From: Chloroflexota bacterium
GTDB taxonomy: Bacteria > Chloroflexota > Anaerolineae > Anaerolineales > UBA4823
Assembly (NCBI GenBank): GCA_029782365.1
Contig: JAKOUW010000120.1
Span: 104,036 to 168,035, forward strand
Reading direction: 5' to 3'
DNA length: 64,000 bases
Position 1 is the stretch's first letter, and every line of letters starts with the position of its first letter. Both the position numbers and the translations under genes were made by a program. Below, in pieces: positions 8,312-16,648 of the stretch. The notes beneath the pieces were generated by a model. That model saw only the letters and a program-made list of their open reading frames with translations, made no database searches and was not told the origin of the DNA.

Positions 8312-9523
8312 ATGCTCGAAACAAATACACTTGTTCAACAAATCCAGGCGCGCGTCAATGCCTCTCGCCCGGAGATCATCCAATTTATGCGCGATATCTG
8401 CGCTATTCCCAGCATGGATTCGCAGCTCAAGGCCGTTGGCGAACGCATCGCCAAGGAAATGCAAAAACTCGGTTATGATGAAGTGCGTTTTGATCAGATG
8501 GGCAACATCTTTGGGCGAATTGGCTCCGGCAAGCGCGTGCTGGTTTACGATTCGCACATCGATACTGTCGGTATCGGCGATCCCAGCGCCTGGGAGTGGG
8601 ATCCTTTTATCGGAAAAGTCGAAGACGGAGTGCTGTACGCGCGTGGTGCATGCGATGAAAAAGGTTCAACTCCCGGTATGGTGTACGGCCTGGCGATCGC
8701 GCGCGACCTGGGCGTGCTGGAAGGCTGGACAGTTTATTATTTTGGCAACATGGAAGAGTGGTGCGACGGCATCGCCCCCAACACGTTTGTCGAAGTCGAT
8801 CCCAAAGTGCGCCCCGATTTCGTTGTCATTGGTGAGCCGACAAAGATGAATGTTTACCGGGGGCATAAAGGCCGCCTGGAGATGCGCGTCGTAGCCAAGG
8901 GCCGCAGCGCCCATGCAGCCAGCAATCACCTGGGCGACAACGCAATCTATAAACTGCTGCCGATAATTGCTGGCATCCGCGACCTGGAACCACAGCTTGG
9001 CGACCACCCATTTTTGGGCCATGGCAAAATCACTGTTTCCGATATGCATGTCAAGACGCCGTCTATCAATGCGGTACCCGATGAAGCGGTTATTTTCATC
9101 GACCGGCGCATGACCTTTGGTGAAACCAAGGAACAGGTTGTGGCCCAGGTGTGCGCCTTAATTCCCGAGCAGTATAAAGACTCGGTGGTTGTTGAAGAGC
9201 TCTTCTATGATGAGCCATCCTATACCGGTTTCGTTTTCCCGGTGGATAAATATTTCCCGGCCTGGGCTTTCGAAGAAGCCCATCCGCTGGTGCAGGCTGG
9301 CGTTAATGCTCGCCGCCTGATCGGTCTGCCTGACGGGCCGACCGGCAAATGGAATTTCTCCACCAACGGCATTTACTGGGCAGGCAAGGCGGGTATTCCG
9401 TCCATCGGCTTTGGCCCAGGTGATGAGGAAACTGCGCATACCACGGGCGATTCGGTCAACCTGAACGATATGGTGAAAGCCACCGAATTCTACGCACTGC
9501 TACCAAAATTGATCGCTGCATAA
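8312..9523 (+). CDS. ygeY: YgeY-like M20 family hydrolase
   Basis: 403 residues, an M20/dapE/ArgE fold enzyme. The metal ligands are visible: DSHIDTV (His/Asp), GACDEKG (bridging Asp), the catalytic Glu pair in NMEEWCDG, the Glu in VIGEPTK and the last His in EETAHTTGD. The blocks DQMGNIFGRIGSG, RGHKGRLEM and SINAVPDEA match YgeY, which in enterobacteria and gut anaerobes sits with ygeW and ygeX in anaerobic purine breakdown. It likely hydrolyses an amide or ureido intermediate of that route (exact substrate not settled from sequence). GGAGAG precedes the ATG. ygeW begins 36 nt downstream. Confidence 0.85.
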   Translation: MLETNTLVQQIQARVNASRPEIIQFMRDICAIPSMDSQLKAVGERIAKEMQKLGYDEVRFDQMGNIFGRIGSGKRVLVYDSHIDTVGIGDPSAWEWDPFIGKVEDGVLYARGACDEKGSTPGMVYGLAIARDLGVLEGWTVYYFGNMEEWCDGIAPNTFVEVDPKVRPDFVVIGEPTKMNVYRGHKGRLEMRVVAKGRSAHAASNHLGDNAIYKLLPIIAGIRDLEPQLGDHPFLGHGKITVSDMHVKTPSINAVPDEAVIFIDRRMTFGETKEQVVAQVCALIPEQYKDSVVVEELFYDEPSYTGFVFPVDKYFPAWAFEEAHPLVQAGVNARRLIGLPDGPTGKWNFSTNGIYWAGKAGIPSIGFGPGDEETAHTTGDSVNLNDMVKATEFYALLPKLIAA

Positions 9524-9559
9524 ACGATATTTCATTGAACGAAAGAAAAGGAGACAAAA

Positions 9560-10540
9560 ATGCAAACCAATTTTCGGGGTCGTGATTTTATCGGCGACCT
9601 GGATTTCTCGAAAGAAGAAGTCGAAACTGTTCTGGATGTGGCCTGGGATCTAAAACGCAAGCGCGCCCTGGGCGAGCCGCATGCTTTATTGCGAGACAAA
9701 GTCTTAGCTATGCTATTCTTTTTCACCAGCACGCGCACGCGCGGTTCATTTGAAGCGGGCATGGCCCAGCTCGGAGGGCACGCGGCTTTTATCGATTCTG
9801 AGACAACCCAGATCTCACACGGCGATACCGCTAAGGAAATCGGCGAGATTTTCGGGCGCTATTTTGATGGCATTTCTATTCGCCAGTGCGATTGGGATTT
9901 TGGCAACAAATACATCAATGATGTTGCGCGCGCCTCGCGCGTGCCGGTTTTGAATATGCAGTGCGATGTTTATCATCCTTTCCAATGTCTGGCAGATTTG
10001 ATGACAATTATGGAAAAGAAAGGCCGTGATCTGCGCAAGAAGAAGGTTGTCGTCTCCTGGGCGTATGCCGCTTCCTACAGCAAGCCGATCTCGGTACCCC
10101 AGTCGCTCATCCTGCAGATGACCCGTTTTGGCTGCGATGTGGTCCTGGCGCACCCGCCTGAGTTCAAACTGATGCCCGAAATCATGGAGCAGGCGCGCGA
10201 AAACGCCCGCAAGTACCATGTTGGTTTCGACGTAACCGATAACATGGACGAAGCTTTTAAGGATGCCGATGTGGTTTATCCGAAATCCTGGGGACCCCTG
10301 TTGACCACCACGGGTAAAGAGGAAGGCAAGGCGTTGATCGACAAATACAAATCATGGATCACTGACGAACGGCGGATGGCGTTAACCAAGGAAGACAGCA
10401 TTTATATGCACTGTCTGCCAGCCGACCGCGGCCTTGAAGTGACCGACGGCGTGATCGACGGGGCGCACAGCGTCGTGTACGACGAAGCCGAAAACCGCCT
10501 GCACGCTCAAAAAGCAGTCATGGCGTTGACGATGAGTTGA
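9560..10540 (+). CDS. ygeW: YgeW-family knotted carbamoyltransferase
   Basis: 326 residues. The carbamoyl-phosphate loop is FTSTRTRGSFE (residues 54-64), the substrate side shows MHCLPADRG near the C-terminus, and the block QCDVYHPFQCLADLMT is also conserved. The family is a knotted transcarbamylase related to aspartate and ornithine carbamoyltransferases but distinct from both. In purine-fermenting anaerobes YgeW is thought to run toward carbamoyl phosphate, phosphorolysing a carbamoylated diaminopropionate-type intermediate. That product is what the neighbouring carbamate kinase needs. AAAGGAGA lies 8 nt upstream of the ATG. A terminator-like hairpin separates it from arcC. Confidence 0.88.
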   Translation: MQTNFRGRDFIGDLDFSKEEVETVLDVAWDLKRKRALGEPHALLRDKVLAMLFFFTSTRTRGSFEAGMAQLGGHAAFIDSETTQISHGDTAKEIGEIFGRYFDGISIRQCDWDFGNKYINDVARASRVPVLNMQCDVYHPFQCLADLMTIMEKKGRDLRKKKVVVSWAYAASYSKPISVPQSLILQMTRFGCDVVLAHPPEFKLMPEIMEQARENARKYHVGFDVTDNMDEAFKDADVVYPKSWGPLLTTTGKEEGKALIDKYKSWITDERRMALTKEDSIYMHCLPADRGLEVTDGVIDGAHSVVYDEAENRLHAQKAVMALTMS

Positions 10541-10550
10541 TTTATTTCCG

Positions 10551-10596
10551 CCCGGTTGAGCCAGGCGCCTGGTTCAACCGGGGGTCTTCTTTTTCG
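10551..10596 (+). terminator. Internal attenuator hairpin between ygeW and arcC
   Basis: CCCGGTTGA (10551-10559) pairs with TCAACCGGG (10574-10582), and CCAGG with CCTGG inside, joined by a G-T pair, giving a nearly continuous 15-bp stem. It is followed by GTCTTCTTTTTC. The hairpin is strong and probably reduces rather than stops transcription into the carbamate kinase gene, whose function belongs to the same pathway. Confidence 0.6.
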
Positions 10597-10613
10597 CGAC
10601 AAGGAGATATTGA

Positions 10614-11579
10614 ATGGCCGAGACGCAGAAGAAAATTGCAGTCGTTGCCATTGGCGGCAACTCGCTAATTGCGGATGATAAACATGTCACCGTCGAAGAT
10701 CAGTACCAGGCAGCCCGGCAGACTACCTTCCACATCGCTGATATGATCGAAAGTGGGTGGTCTGTTGCAATCGGGCATGGCAATGGGCCACAGGTTGGTT
10801 TTATTTTGCGCCGCTCAGAGATCGCTCATAAATATGAAGGCATGCACGAAGTGCCCCTGGATGTGTGCGGCGCAGACTCGCAAGGGGCGATTGGTTACGC
10901 CCTGCAGCAAAATTTGCAAAATGAGCTATACCATCGCGGCATCAAAACCAATGTGGTAACGTGCGTGACACAAACCCTGGTTGATCTGGGCGATTCGGCC
11001 TTCAAGAATCCGACCAAGCCGATCGGCGGGTTTATGGACGAAGCGGATGCCATGCGGCGAAAGAATGAAATGGGGTGGAACGTGGTGGAAGATGCCGGCC
11101 GCGGGTGGCGAAGGGTTGTAGCCTCGCCTCAACCCAAGGAAATCGTTGAACTCGACACTATCAAAACTTTGCTAAGCGTCGGCATCTGCGTCATTTGCGT
11201 CGGCGGGGGAGGCATCCCTGTCGCAGATGTTGGCGAGGGCGTTTACCAGGGCGTTGCTGCCGTGATTGATAAAGACCTGGCCTCCAGCCTGCTGGCCCGC
11301 GAATTAAAAGCTGATCTTTTTCTGATTTCGACAGCCGTCGAAAAGGTCGCCATCAATTATGGCAAACCAAACCAACAGTGGCTGGACCGCATGACGCTTG
11401 CCCAGGCAAAGCAGTACCTGGCTGAAGGCATCCATTTTGCCAAAGGCTCTATGGCGCCGAAAATCCAGGCTATTGTTCAATTCCTGGAAGCAGGTGGGAA
11501 GACAGCCTTGATCACCAATCCCCAAAATATTGGGCGTGCAATGCGCGGCGAAACCGGCACCTGGATTGTGAATGAGTAA
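10614..11579 (+). CDS. arcC: Carbamate kinase
   Basis: 321 residues. The motifs are AIGGNSLI at the N-terminus, IGHGNGPQVG near residue 60, CVGGGGIPV around 200, VIDKDLASSLLA and the C-terminal FAKGSMAPKIQA. It makes ATP from carbamoyl phosphate and ADP with release of NH3 and CO2. Its placement behind ygeW, with no arginine deiminase gene nearby, indicates that carbamoyl phosphate comes from purine breakdown rather than arginine (inference). AAGGAG precedes the start by 8 nt. Confidence 0.93.
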   Translation: MAETQKKIAVVAIGGNSLIADDKHVTVEDQYQAARQTTFHIADMIESGWSVAIGHGNGPQVGFILRRSEIAHKYEGMHEVPLDVCGADSQGAIGYALQQNLQNELYHRGIKTNVVTCVTQTLVDLGDSAFKNPTKPIGGFMDEADAMRRKNEMGWNVVEDAGRGWRRVVASPQPKEIVELDTIKTLLSVGICVICVGGGGIPVADVGEGVYQGVAAVIDKDLASSLLARELKADLFLISTAVEKVAINYGKPNQQWLDRMTLAQAKQYLAEGIHFAKGSMAPKIQAIVQFLEAGGKTALITNPQNIGRAMRGETGTWIVNE

Positions 11580-11623
11580 ACAAAATCAGGAAAGAAATCA
11601 CCTTAAAATTACCCATTCGTGTA

Positions 11624-11652
11624 TGGACAACTCGTTCAACTCAGTGTATCCT
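11624..11652 (+). promoter_or_regulatory. Internal promoter for the nucleoside ABC transporter
   Basis: TGGACA (11624-11629), 17-nt spacer, TATCCT (11647-11652), located ~140 nt upstream of the BMP lipoprotein gene in a 212-nt gap with no other gene. It would let the transporter be made apart from the enzymes. Confidence 0.45.
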
Positions 11653-11791
11653 TAAAAAGCTATGTTTATGGTCAAATGGGTTGCACACCAGGCTCAAGTC
11701 GTCACATGGCGCCGTACGACTTGCTGCAGGAAAACAACCCTTCGACTGCAAGGTTTTTCAATCTCAAATCTCACTAAGGAGGATCGTTTCA

Positions 11792-13024
11792 ATGCGTAAA
11801 TCAATTTGGATGTTTGTCTCTTGTATGGTGGTATTCGCCATGCTGCTCTCTGCTTGTGGAACAGCCGCCACCACAGAAGCGCCCAAGCCTACAGAAGCCC
11901 CCAAGCCAACCACTGCGCCAGTGACGTTTGGTTTGTTGATGGTTGGTCCTTACAATGATCATGGTTGGAGCCAGGCTCACTATGAAGCTGGCAAGTATGT
12001 CGAGCAGAAGTTGGGTGCGAAGATGGTTTACCTGGATAAGGTTAACCCTGCCGATCGCGCAGGCACCACGCCTGCTCAACTGGCTGAAGAACTCGTCGGC
12101 CAGGGCGCCAAGCTGATTATCTTCAATTCCGACGATATGAAAGACTCTGCCACAGAATTCTCGAAGGCTCACCCGGACATTAAGGTGATTATGGCTTCGG
12201 GCGACCAGGTTTGGAAAGATGGCAAAGCCTATGTCGATCTGCCCAACATGGTCAACATCATGGGGCGCATGGAATATGGCAAGATGATGGCTGGCTGCGC
12301 CGCCGCCCTCACCACCCAAACTGGGAAAATCGGTTACCTCGGACCTCTAATCAATGATGAGACCCGCCGTTTAGCATCCTCCGTTTTCCTGGGCGCCCAG
12401 TACTGCTGGACGAAATACCTGGGCAAAAATGCCGCTGACCTGAGCTTCAAAGTCACCTGGATAGGTTTCTGGTTCAACATCCCCGGTGTGACCTCTGACC
12501 CAACCCAGGTCGCCAACGACTTCATCAACAGCGGCTATGATGTCATCGTCTCTGGCATTGACACCACCGAAGCCGTCACCGAAGCCAAGAAAGCCGCCGC
12601 GGCTGGTAAGAAGGTCTGGGCTATCCCTTACGATTATGTCGGCGCCTGCGAAGAAGGCAAAGAAGTCTGCCTGGGCGTGCCAACCTTCAATTGGGGTCCA
12701 GCTTATCTCGCCACCATTAAATCCTTCGCCGATGGCACATTCAAATCGAACTTTCAGTGGAATGGCCCCGATTGGAAGAATATAAACGATCCTGATACCT
12801 CAGCAGTAGGATTTGTCAAGGGCGCTGCGCTTTCCGCTGATGGCTCAACCAACCTGGACAAGTTCATCAGTGAACTGGCTGGTGGTTTGAACCTGTGGAA
12901 AGGTCCGCTCAATCTTCAGGATGGAACCGTATATTTGAAAGATGGCGAGACCGCCACCGATCTGCAAATCTGGTACCTGCCCCAGCTTCTTCAGGGCATG
13001 GAAGGCCAGAGCGTACAGAAGTAA
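11792..13024 (+). CDS. BMP-family substrate-binding lipoprotein
   Basis: 410 residues from the ATG at 11792, which has AAGGAGGA 8 nt upstream. The lipobox L-L-S-A-C (Cys22) is followed by a TTEAPKPTEAPKP linker, a style frequent in Chloroflexota lipoproteins. The mature domain shows the Bmp/PnrA fold pattern: FGLLMVGPYNDHGWSQAHYEAG, GAKLIIFNSDDMKDSATEF, NIMGRMEYGKMMAGCAA and GYDVIVSGID. BMP proteins bind purine nucleosides (and in some systems bases or autoinducers) and deliver them to the NupA/NupB/NupC-type importer encoded next. The surrounding purine enzymes support a purine ligand. Confidence 0.88.
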   Translation: MRKSIWMFVSCMVVFAMLLSACGTAATTEAPKPTEAPKPTTAPVTFGLLMVGPYNDHGWSQAHYEAGKYVEQKLGAKMVYLDKVNPADRAGTTPAQLAEELVGQGAKLIIFNSDDMKDSATEFSKAHPDIKVIMASGDQVWKDGKAYVDLPNMVNIMGRMEYGKMMAGCAAALTTQTGKIGYLGPLINDETRRLASSVFLGAQYCWTKYLGKNAADLSFKVTWIGFWFNIPGVTSDPTQVANDFINSGYDVIVSGIDTTEAVTEAKKAAAAGKKVWAIPYDYVGACEEGKEVCLGVPTFNWGPAYLATIKSFADGTFKSNFQWNGPDWKNINDPDTSAVGFVKGAALSADGSTNLDKFISELAGGLNLWKGPLNLQDGTVYLKDGETATDLQIWYLPQLLQGMEGQSVQK

Positions 13025-13038
13025 TTTCTAACGAACCA

Positions 13039-13077
13039 GAAGCCCTGAGGATTTGCTGCCTCAGGGCTTCTCTTTTA
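13039..13077 (+). terminator. Attenuator between binding protein and ABC genes
   Basis: GAAGCCCTGAGG (13039-13050) and CCTCAGGGCTTC (13059-13070) form perfect 12-bp arms around an 8-nt loop, followed by TCTTTTAT. Leaky termination here would yield excess binding protein over ATPase and permeases, a common arrangement in ABC importer operons. Confidence 0.7.
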
Positions 13078-13099
13078 TACAGGTAGAACACCAAAAAAC

Positions 13100-14605
13100 A
13101 TGAGAGTTGAACTGCGTAATATTCAAAAAACATTTGGGCGCGGGCCAACTGCGGTGCATGCCAACCGGGGCATCAATTTGGATATCCAGCCTGGCACGAT
13201 CCAGGGCATCCTGGGTGAAAACGGCGCCGGTAAAAGCACTTTAATGAAAATCCTGTCCGGTTTCATTTCGGCGGACAGCGGCGAAATCCTGTTGGATGGC
13301 CAGCCGGTGACGATTAAGTCACCCTCCGATGCCATACGGCATGGCATCGGGATGCTCCACCAGGATCCCCTGGATTTTCCACCCATGAAGATCATCGATA
13401 ACTTTTTGCTGGGTCGTGAAGGCGGGCTTTTTCCAGACCGCGCCGCCGTGACAGCCGAATTTAAGAAGTTGCAAACCCAGTTTGATTTTTCGATTGATCC
13501 CGATTCGTATGTTGACGCGCTGACCGTAGGTGAACGTCAGCAGCTTGAGATTTTACGCTTGCTTTGGCTGGGTGTATCCGTCTTGATCCTGGATGAGCCA
13601 ACCACAGGCATCTCGGCTGCCCAGAAAGAAAAGCTGTTTGCCACTTTGAAAATTTTGGCGGGGCAGGGCAAAGCGATCATCTTTGTCTCCCATAAGCTTG
13701 AAGATGTCGAAAATCTGTGCAGCCGGGCGGCAGTGCTTCGCCAGGGAGCCCTGGTAGGCGAGATGGACCCGCCCTTCGACACTGATCAATTGGTGGAGAT
13801 GATGTTCGGGAAAATAATCACCTTCGGCGGGCGGGTATCCTACCCTCCGGGGGATGTGGTGCTGTCACTTGATTCGATCGCCCTTGAAGATTATCGCTTG
13901 CAGATCAAAGATGTCTCTCTGGATGTGCGCTGTGGCGAGGTGATCGGCCTGGCTGGCATGGAAGGCTCTGGGCAGACTTCATTTCTGGAAGCCTGTGCTG
14001 GCTTGATTCGTCCAGTCGCCGGGCGCATCCGTATCAACGGCCAGGATCTGACAGCCCGGTCGCATCATGTGTTCAAACGCAGTGGAGTGGCGTTCTTGCC
14101 TGCCGCCCGCCTGGAACAAGCCTTGGTGCCCGGCCTGACTTTAACTGAGCACTTTGTCCTGGCGGAAGAGGTGCGCGGCACCTTTATTAATCGAGATCAA
14201 GCTGTCCGGCTGGCGCAGGATCGCATCAAGACTTTCAATATCAAAGGCAATCCCCAAAGCACCGTGGAGTCGCTTTCCGGCGGAAACCAGCAGCGCGCCC
14301 TGCTGGCTTTGCTGCGCACACCGCTCAATTTAATCCTGCTGGAGCATCCTACGCGTGGTTTGGATATCGAGTCGACTATGTATATCTGGTCCAAACTGAA
14401 AAGCCGCTGCGAACAATCGTCCTCGATTGTGTTTATCTCGGCTGACCTGGATGAAATTTTGCAGTATTCGGATCGCATCCTGGTGTTCTTTGCTGGCAAA
14501 GTCTCGCGGCCCATCAATGCGGCAACGACGACGGTAGAACAGTTGGGGCAGTTGATCGGCGGCAAAGGTTGGGAAGAAGTTCAACCCACCTCGGATGCTC
14601 GGTGA
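13100..14605 (+). CDS. Nucleoside ABC importer ATPase (NupA/YufO-like)
   Basis: 501 residues with two ATPase domains, as in sugar/nucleoside importers. Domain 1 has Walker A GENGAGKST (residues ~39-47), Q-loop MLHQDP, signature LTVGERQQLEIL and Walker B VLILDEPT. Domain 2 has a degenerate Walker A GMEGSGQTSF in which the lysine is replaced by Q, and signature LSGGNQQRALLA with ILLEHPTRGLD. A degenerate second site is normal in this family. It lies 75 nt after the binding-protein gene and 9 nt before the first permease gene. Confidence 0.9.
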   Translation: MRVELRNIQKTFGRGPTAVHANRGINLDIQPGTIQGILGENGAGKSTLMKILSGFISADSGEILLDGQPVTIKSPSDAIRHGIGMLHQDPLDFPPMKIIDNFLLGREGGLFPDRAAVTAEFKKLQTQFDFSIDPDSYVDALTVGERQQLEILRLLWLGVSVLILDEPTTGISAAQKEKLFATLKILAGQGKAIIFVSHKLEDVENLCSRAAVLRQGALVGEMDPPFDTDQLVEMMFGKIITFGGRVSYPPGDVVLSLDSIALEDYRLQIKDVSLDVRCGEVIGLAGMEGSGQTSFLEACAGLIRPVAGRIRINGQDLTARSHHVFKRSGVAFLPAARLEQALVPGLTLTEHFVLAEEVRGTFINRDQAVRLAQDRIKTFNIKGNPQSTVESLSGGNQQRALLALLRTPLNLILLEHPTRGLDIESTMYIWSKLKSRCEQSSSIVFISADLDEILQYSDRILVFFAGKVSRPINAATTTVEQLGQLIGGKGWEEVQPTSDAR

Positions 14606-14614
14606 GGGCAGTAT

Positions 14615-15649
14615 ATGACAAAACAACAATGGCAAAATCTGGTCTGGCAGTTGGGCGGCATAATCGCAGCCCTGCTCTTCACGACAATCATCTTGATTGC
14701 CTCAGGCGCTCCTCCATTTAAGGCATATACGGAAATTATCAACGGTGCGTTGGGTTCAGCCCAAAGCATTGCCAATGTCCTAAAATCCTGGATTCCCTTG
14801 ATGCTGGTGACCGCTGGCTTATTGGTCACCTTTGCGGCTGGGCTGTGGAATATCGGCGTGGAAGGTCAAATTATTGTAGGCGCTATCTTCAGCACCGGCG
14901 CTTTGCGGATGCTGCAAGATACCAGCCTGCCGCCGGTCTTGATTATGACGCTGGGCGTTCTGGCTGGTATGTTGGGCGGGGCGCTGTGGGCATCCATGGC
15001 CGGCGCTTTGAAGACCTTTGGCGGCGTGAATGAAATATTCGGCGGGTTGGGATTGAATTTTGTGGCTACTGCCCTGGCGATTTGGCTCATCTTTGGTCCC
15101 TGGAAACGACCTGGCGTCGGGTCTATGTCCGGTACAGAGCCATTTGACAGCAAATTGTGGCTGCCGCAGGTGCCGGGTTTTTCTCTCAGCCCGGTCGGCC
15201 TGGTGTTAGCGGTGGCGGCGGCCATCATCATTTATTTTTTACTGCAAGGCACGTATTTTGGCCTGCGCTTGAAAGCGGTTGGCAAAAATATCCATGCCGC
15301 ATTTTTATTGGGCATTCCCACCTGGCAGTACAGTTTACTGGCGTTTGCACTGTGCGGTTTATTTGCGGGTACGGCGGGCGCTATCCAGGTGATGTCTGTG
15401 TATCACAACCTCATCCCCGCCATTTCCAGCGGTTATGGCTACCTGGGGCTGATGGTGGCTATGCTTGTGAACTACCAGGCACTTCTGGCGGTGCCGGTGG
15501 CATTGTTTTTTGCCGCGCTGAATATTGGCAGTATCCGCCTGCCGATTTCTCTGCAGTTGGATTCCTCCCTGGCGGGTGTGCTGCAAGGGACTCTGGTCTT
15601 ATTCGTGATGCTCGTGGCGGGAGCTCGCCAGAAATGGGGTAAGAAATGA
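14615..15649 (+). CDS. Nucleoside ABC importer permease 1 (NupB/YufP-like)
   Basis: 344 residues, about nine hydrophobic helices. The blocks PLMLVTAGLLVTFAAGLWNIG, VEGQIIVGA and GLRLKAVGKNIHAAFLLGIP (the EAA-like cytoplasmic loop) are typical of the BPD_transp_2 permeases that partner BMP proteins. It overlaps the next gene by 4 nt (ATGA), showing translational coupling. It forms the membrane channel together with the product of 15646-16647. Confidence 0.87.
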   Translation: MTKQQWQNLVWQLGGIIAALLFTTIILIASGAPPFKAYTEIINGALGSAQSIANVLKSWIPLMLVTAGLLVTFAAGLWNIGVEGQIIVGAIFSTGALRMLQDTSLPPVLIMTLGVLAGMLGGALWASMAGALKTFGGVNEIFGGLGLNFVATALAIWLIFGPWKRPGVGSMSGTEPFDSKLWLPQVPGFSLSPVGLVLAVAAAIIIYFLLQGTYFGLRLKAVGKNIHAAFLLGIPTWQYSLLAFALCGLFAGTAGAIQVMSVYHNLIPAISSGYGYLGLMVAMLVNYQALLAVPVALFFAALNIGSIRLPISLQLDSSLAGVLQGTLVLFVMLVAGARQKWGKK

Positions 15650-16647
15650 ACCCAGATAATTTGGTTCTGATCGGTCTGGCAGGTGTTCTTTCGGCTGCCG
15701 CGCCGGTGATTTTTGCCGTGATGGGTGAGACAATTTCCGAACAGGCCGGTGTTATCAACCTCTCGATGAACGGCACCATCCTGTTGTGCGCGATGGGTGG
15801 GTTTGCAGTGGCAGTCAAAACGGACAATCTTCTGCTCGGCTTTTTAGCCGGCATGGTGATTGGTGCACTGGTCGCTGCCGTGGTTGCATTTGCCTCCATC
15901 ACGTTAAAACAATCGCAAGTGGCAGTCGGCTTTATCCTGGCACTGCTGTGCCGCGATCTATCGTATTTCCTGGGCAATCCATTTATGGGGCTGCCTGGAC
16001 CTCGCCTGCCGGCACTTTCGATCCCGCTGCTGGAGGGTGTGCCCATCCTGGGAAAACTGCTGTTCAGCCAGGATCTGATCACCTACCTGAGCTTTATATT
16101 GATCATATTGGCATGGGTGTATATTTACAAAACTCGACCTGGCCTGATCCTGCAGGGGATCGGTGAACGACCGGCGGCTGCCTTTGTGCGCGGCGCCAAT
16201 GTGAACCGCTTGCGCTATTTTTACACCATTCTGGGTGGTGCGATAATCGGTCTGGCTGGCCCGGCATATTCACTCAGCGTCAAAGCCGGTTGGAAAGGCA
16301 CAATCACCGGCCTGGATGGCATCGGTTGGATTGCTCTGTCGATCACAATTTTTGGCGGGTGGAACCCTTTTCGAGCCGCCTTAGGCTGCTACCTGTTTTC
16401 CTTCTTGCAGTGGTTGGGCTTGTTTCTTCAACCTTCGATGCCCGGCATTCCATCCCAGGTTTTGCAGGTGGCGCCTTTCCCATTGATGATTTTAACTCTC
16501 TTATTTGTGAATATCGGCAATGCCGAGTGGGTCGGACGTGCTCTTGCTGGCATGCCAGAAGGCCCCCGGCGCTTCTTCACCCGATTGCTGCGCGCCTTGC
16601 GAGCTACGCCGCCCGCTTCTCTGGGCGTGGCCTTTGAGCAGGATTAA
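15646..16647 (+). CDS. Nucleoside ABC importer permease 2 (NupC/YufQ-like)
   Basis: 333 residues, BPD_transp_2 type. The N-terminal GLAGVLSAAAPVIFAVMGE, followed by QAGVINLSMNGTILLCAM, is the hallmark of the second permease of BMP systems. The cytoplasmic coupling loop reads GLILQGIGERPAAAFVRGAN. The last ~35 residues are Arg/Pro-rich and soluble. One base separates its stop from the start of the PLP enzyme, so the two are certainly in one transcript. Confidence 0.87.
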   Translation: MNPDNLVLIGLAGVLSAAAPVIFAVMGETISEQAGVINLSMNGTILLCAMGGFAVAVKTDNLLLGFLAGMVIGALVAAVVAFASITLKQSQVAVGFILALLCRDLSYFLGNPFMGLPGPRLPALSIPLLEGVPILGKLLFSQDLITYLSFILIILAWVYIYKTRPGLILQGIGERPAAAFVRGANVNRLRYFYTILGGAIIGLAGPAYSLSVKAGWKGTITGLDGIGWIALSITIFGGWNPFRAALGCYLFSFLQWLGLFLQPSMPGIPSQVLQVAPFPLMILTLLFVNIGNAEWVGRALAGMPEGPRRFFTRLLRALRATPPASLGVAFEQD

Positions 16648-16648
16648 G

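Noticed and set aside
9560..10540. Ornithine or aspartate carbamoyltransferase
   Set aside because: Overall sequence and neighbours (ygeY, arcC) fit the YgeW family; no arginine or pyrimidine genes are adjacent.
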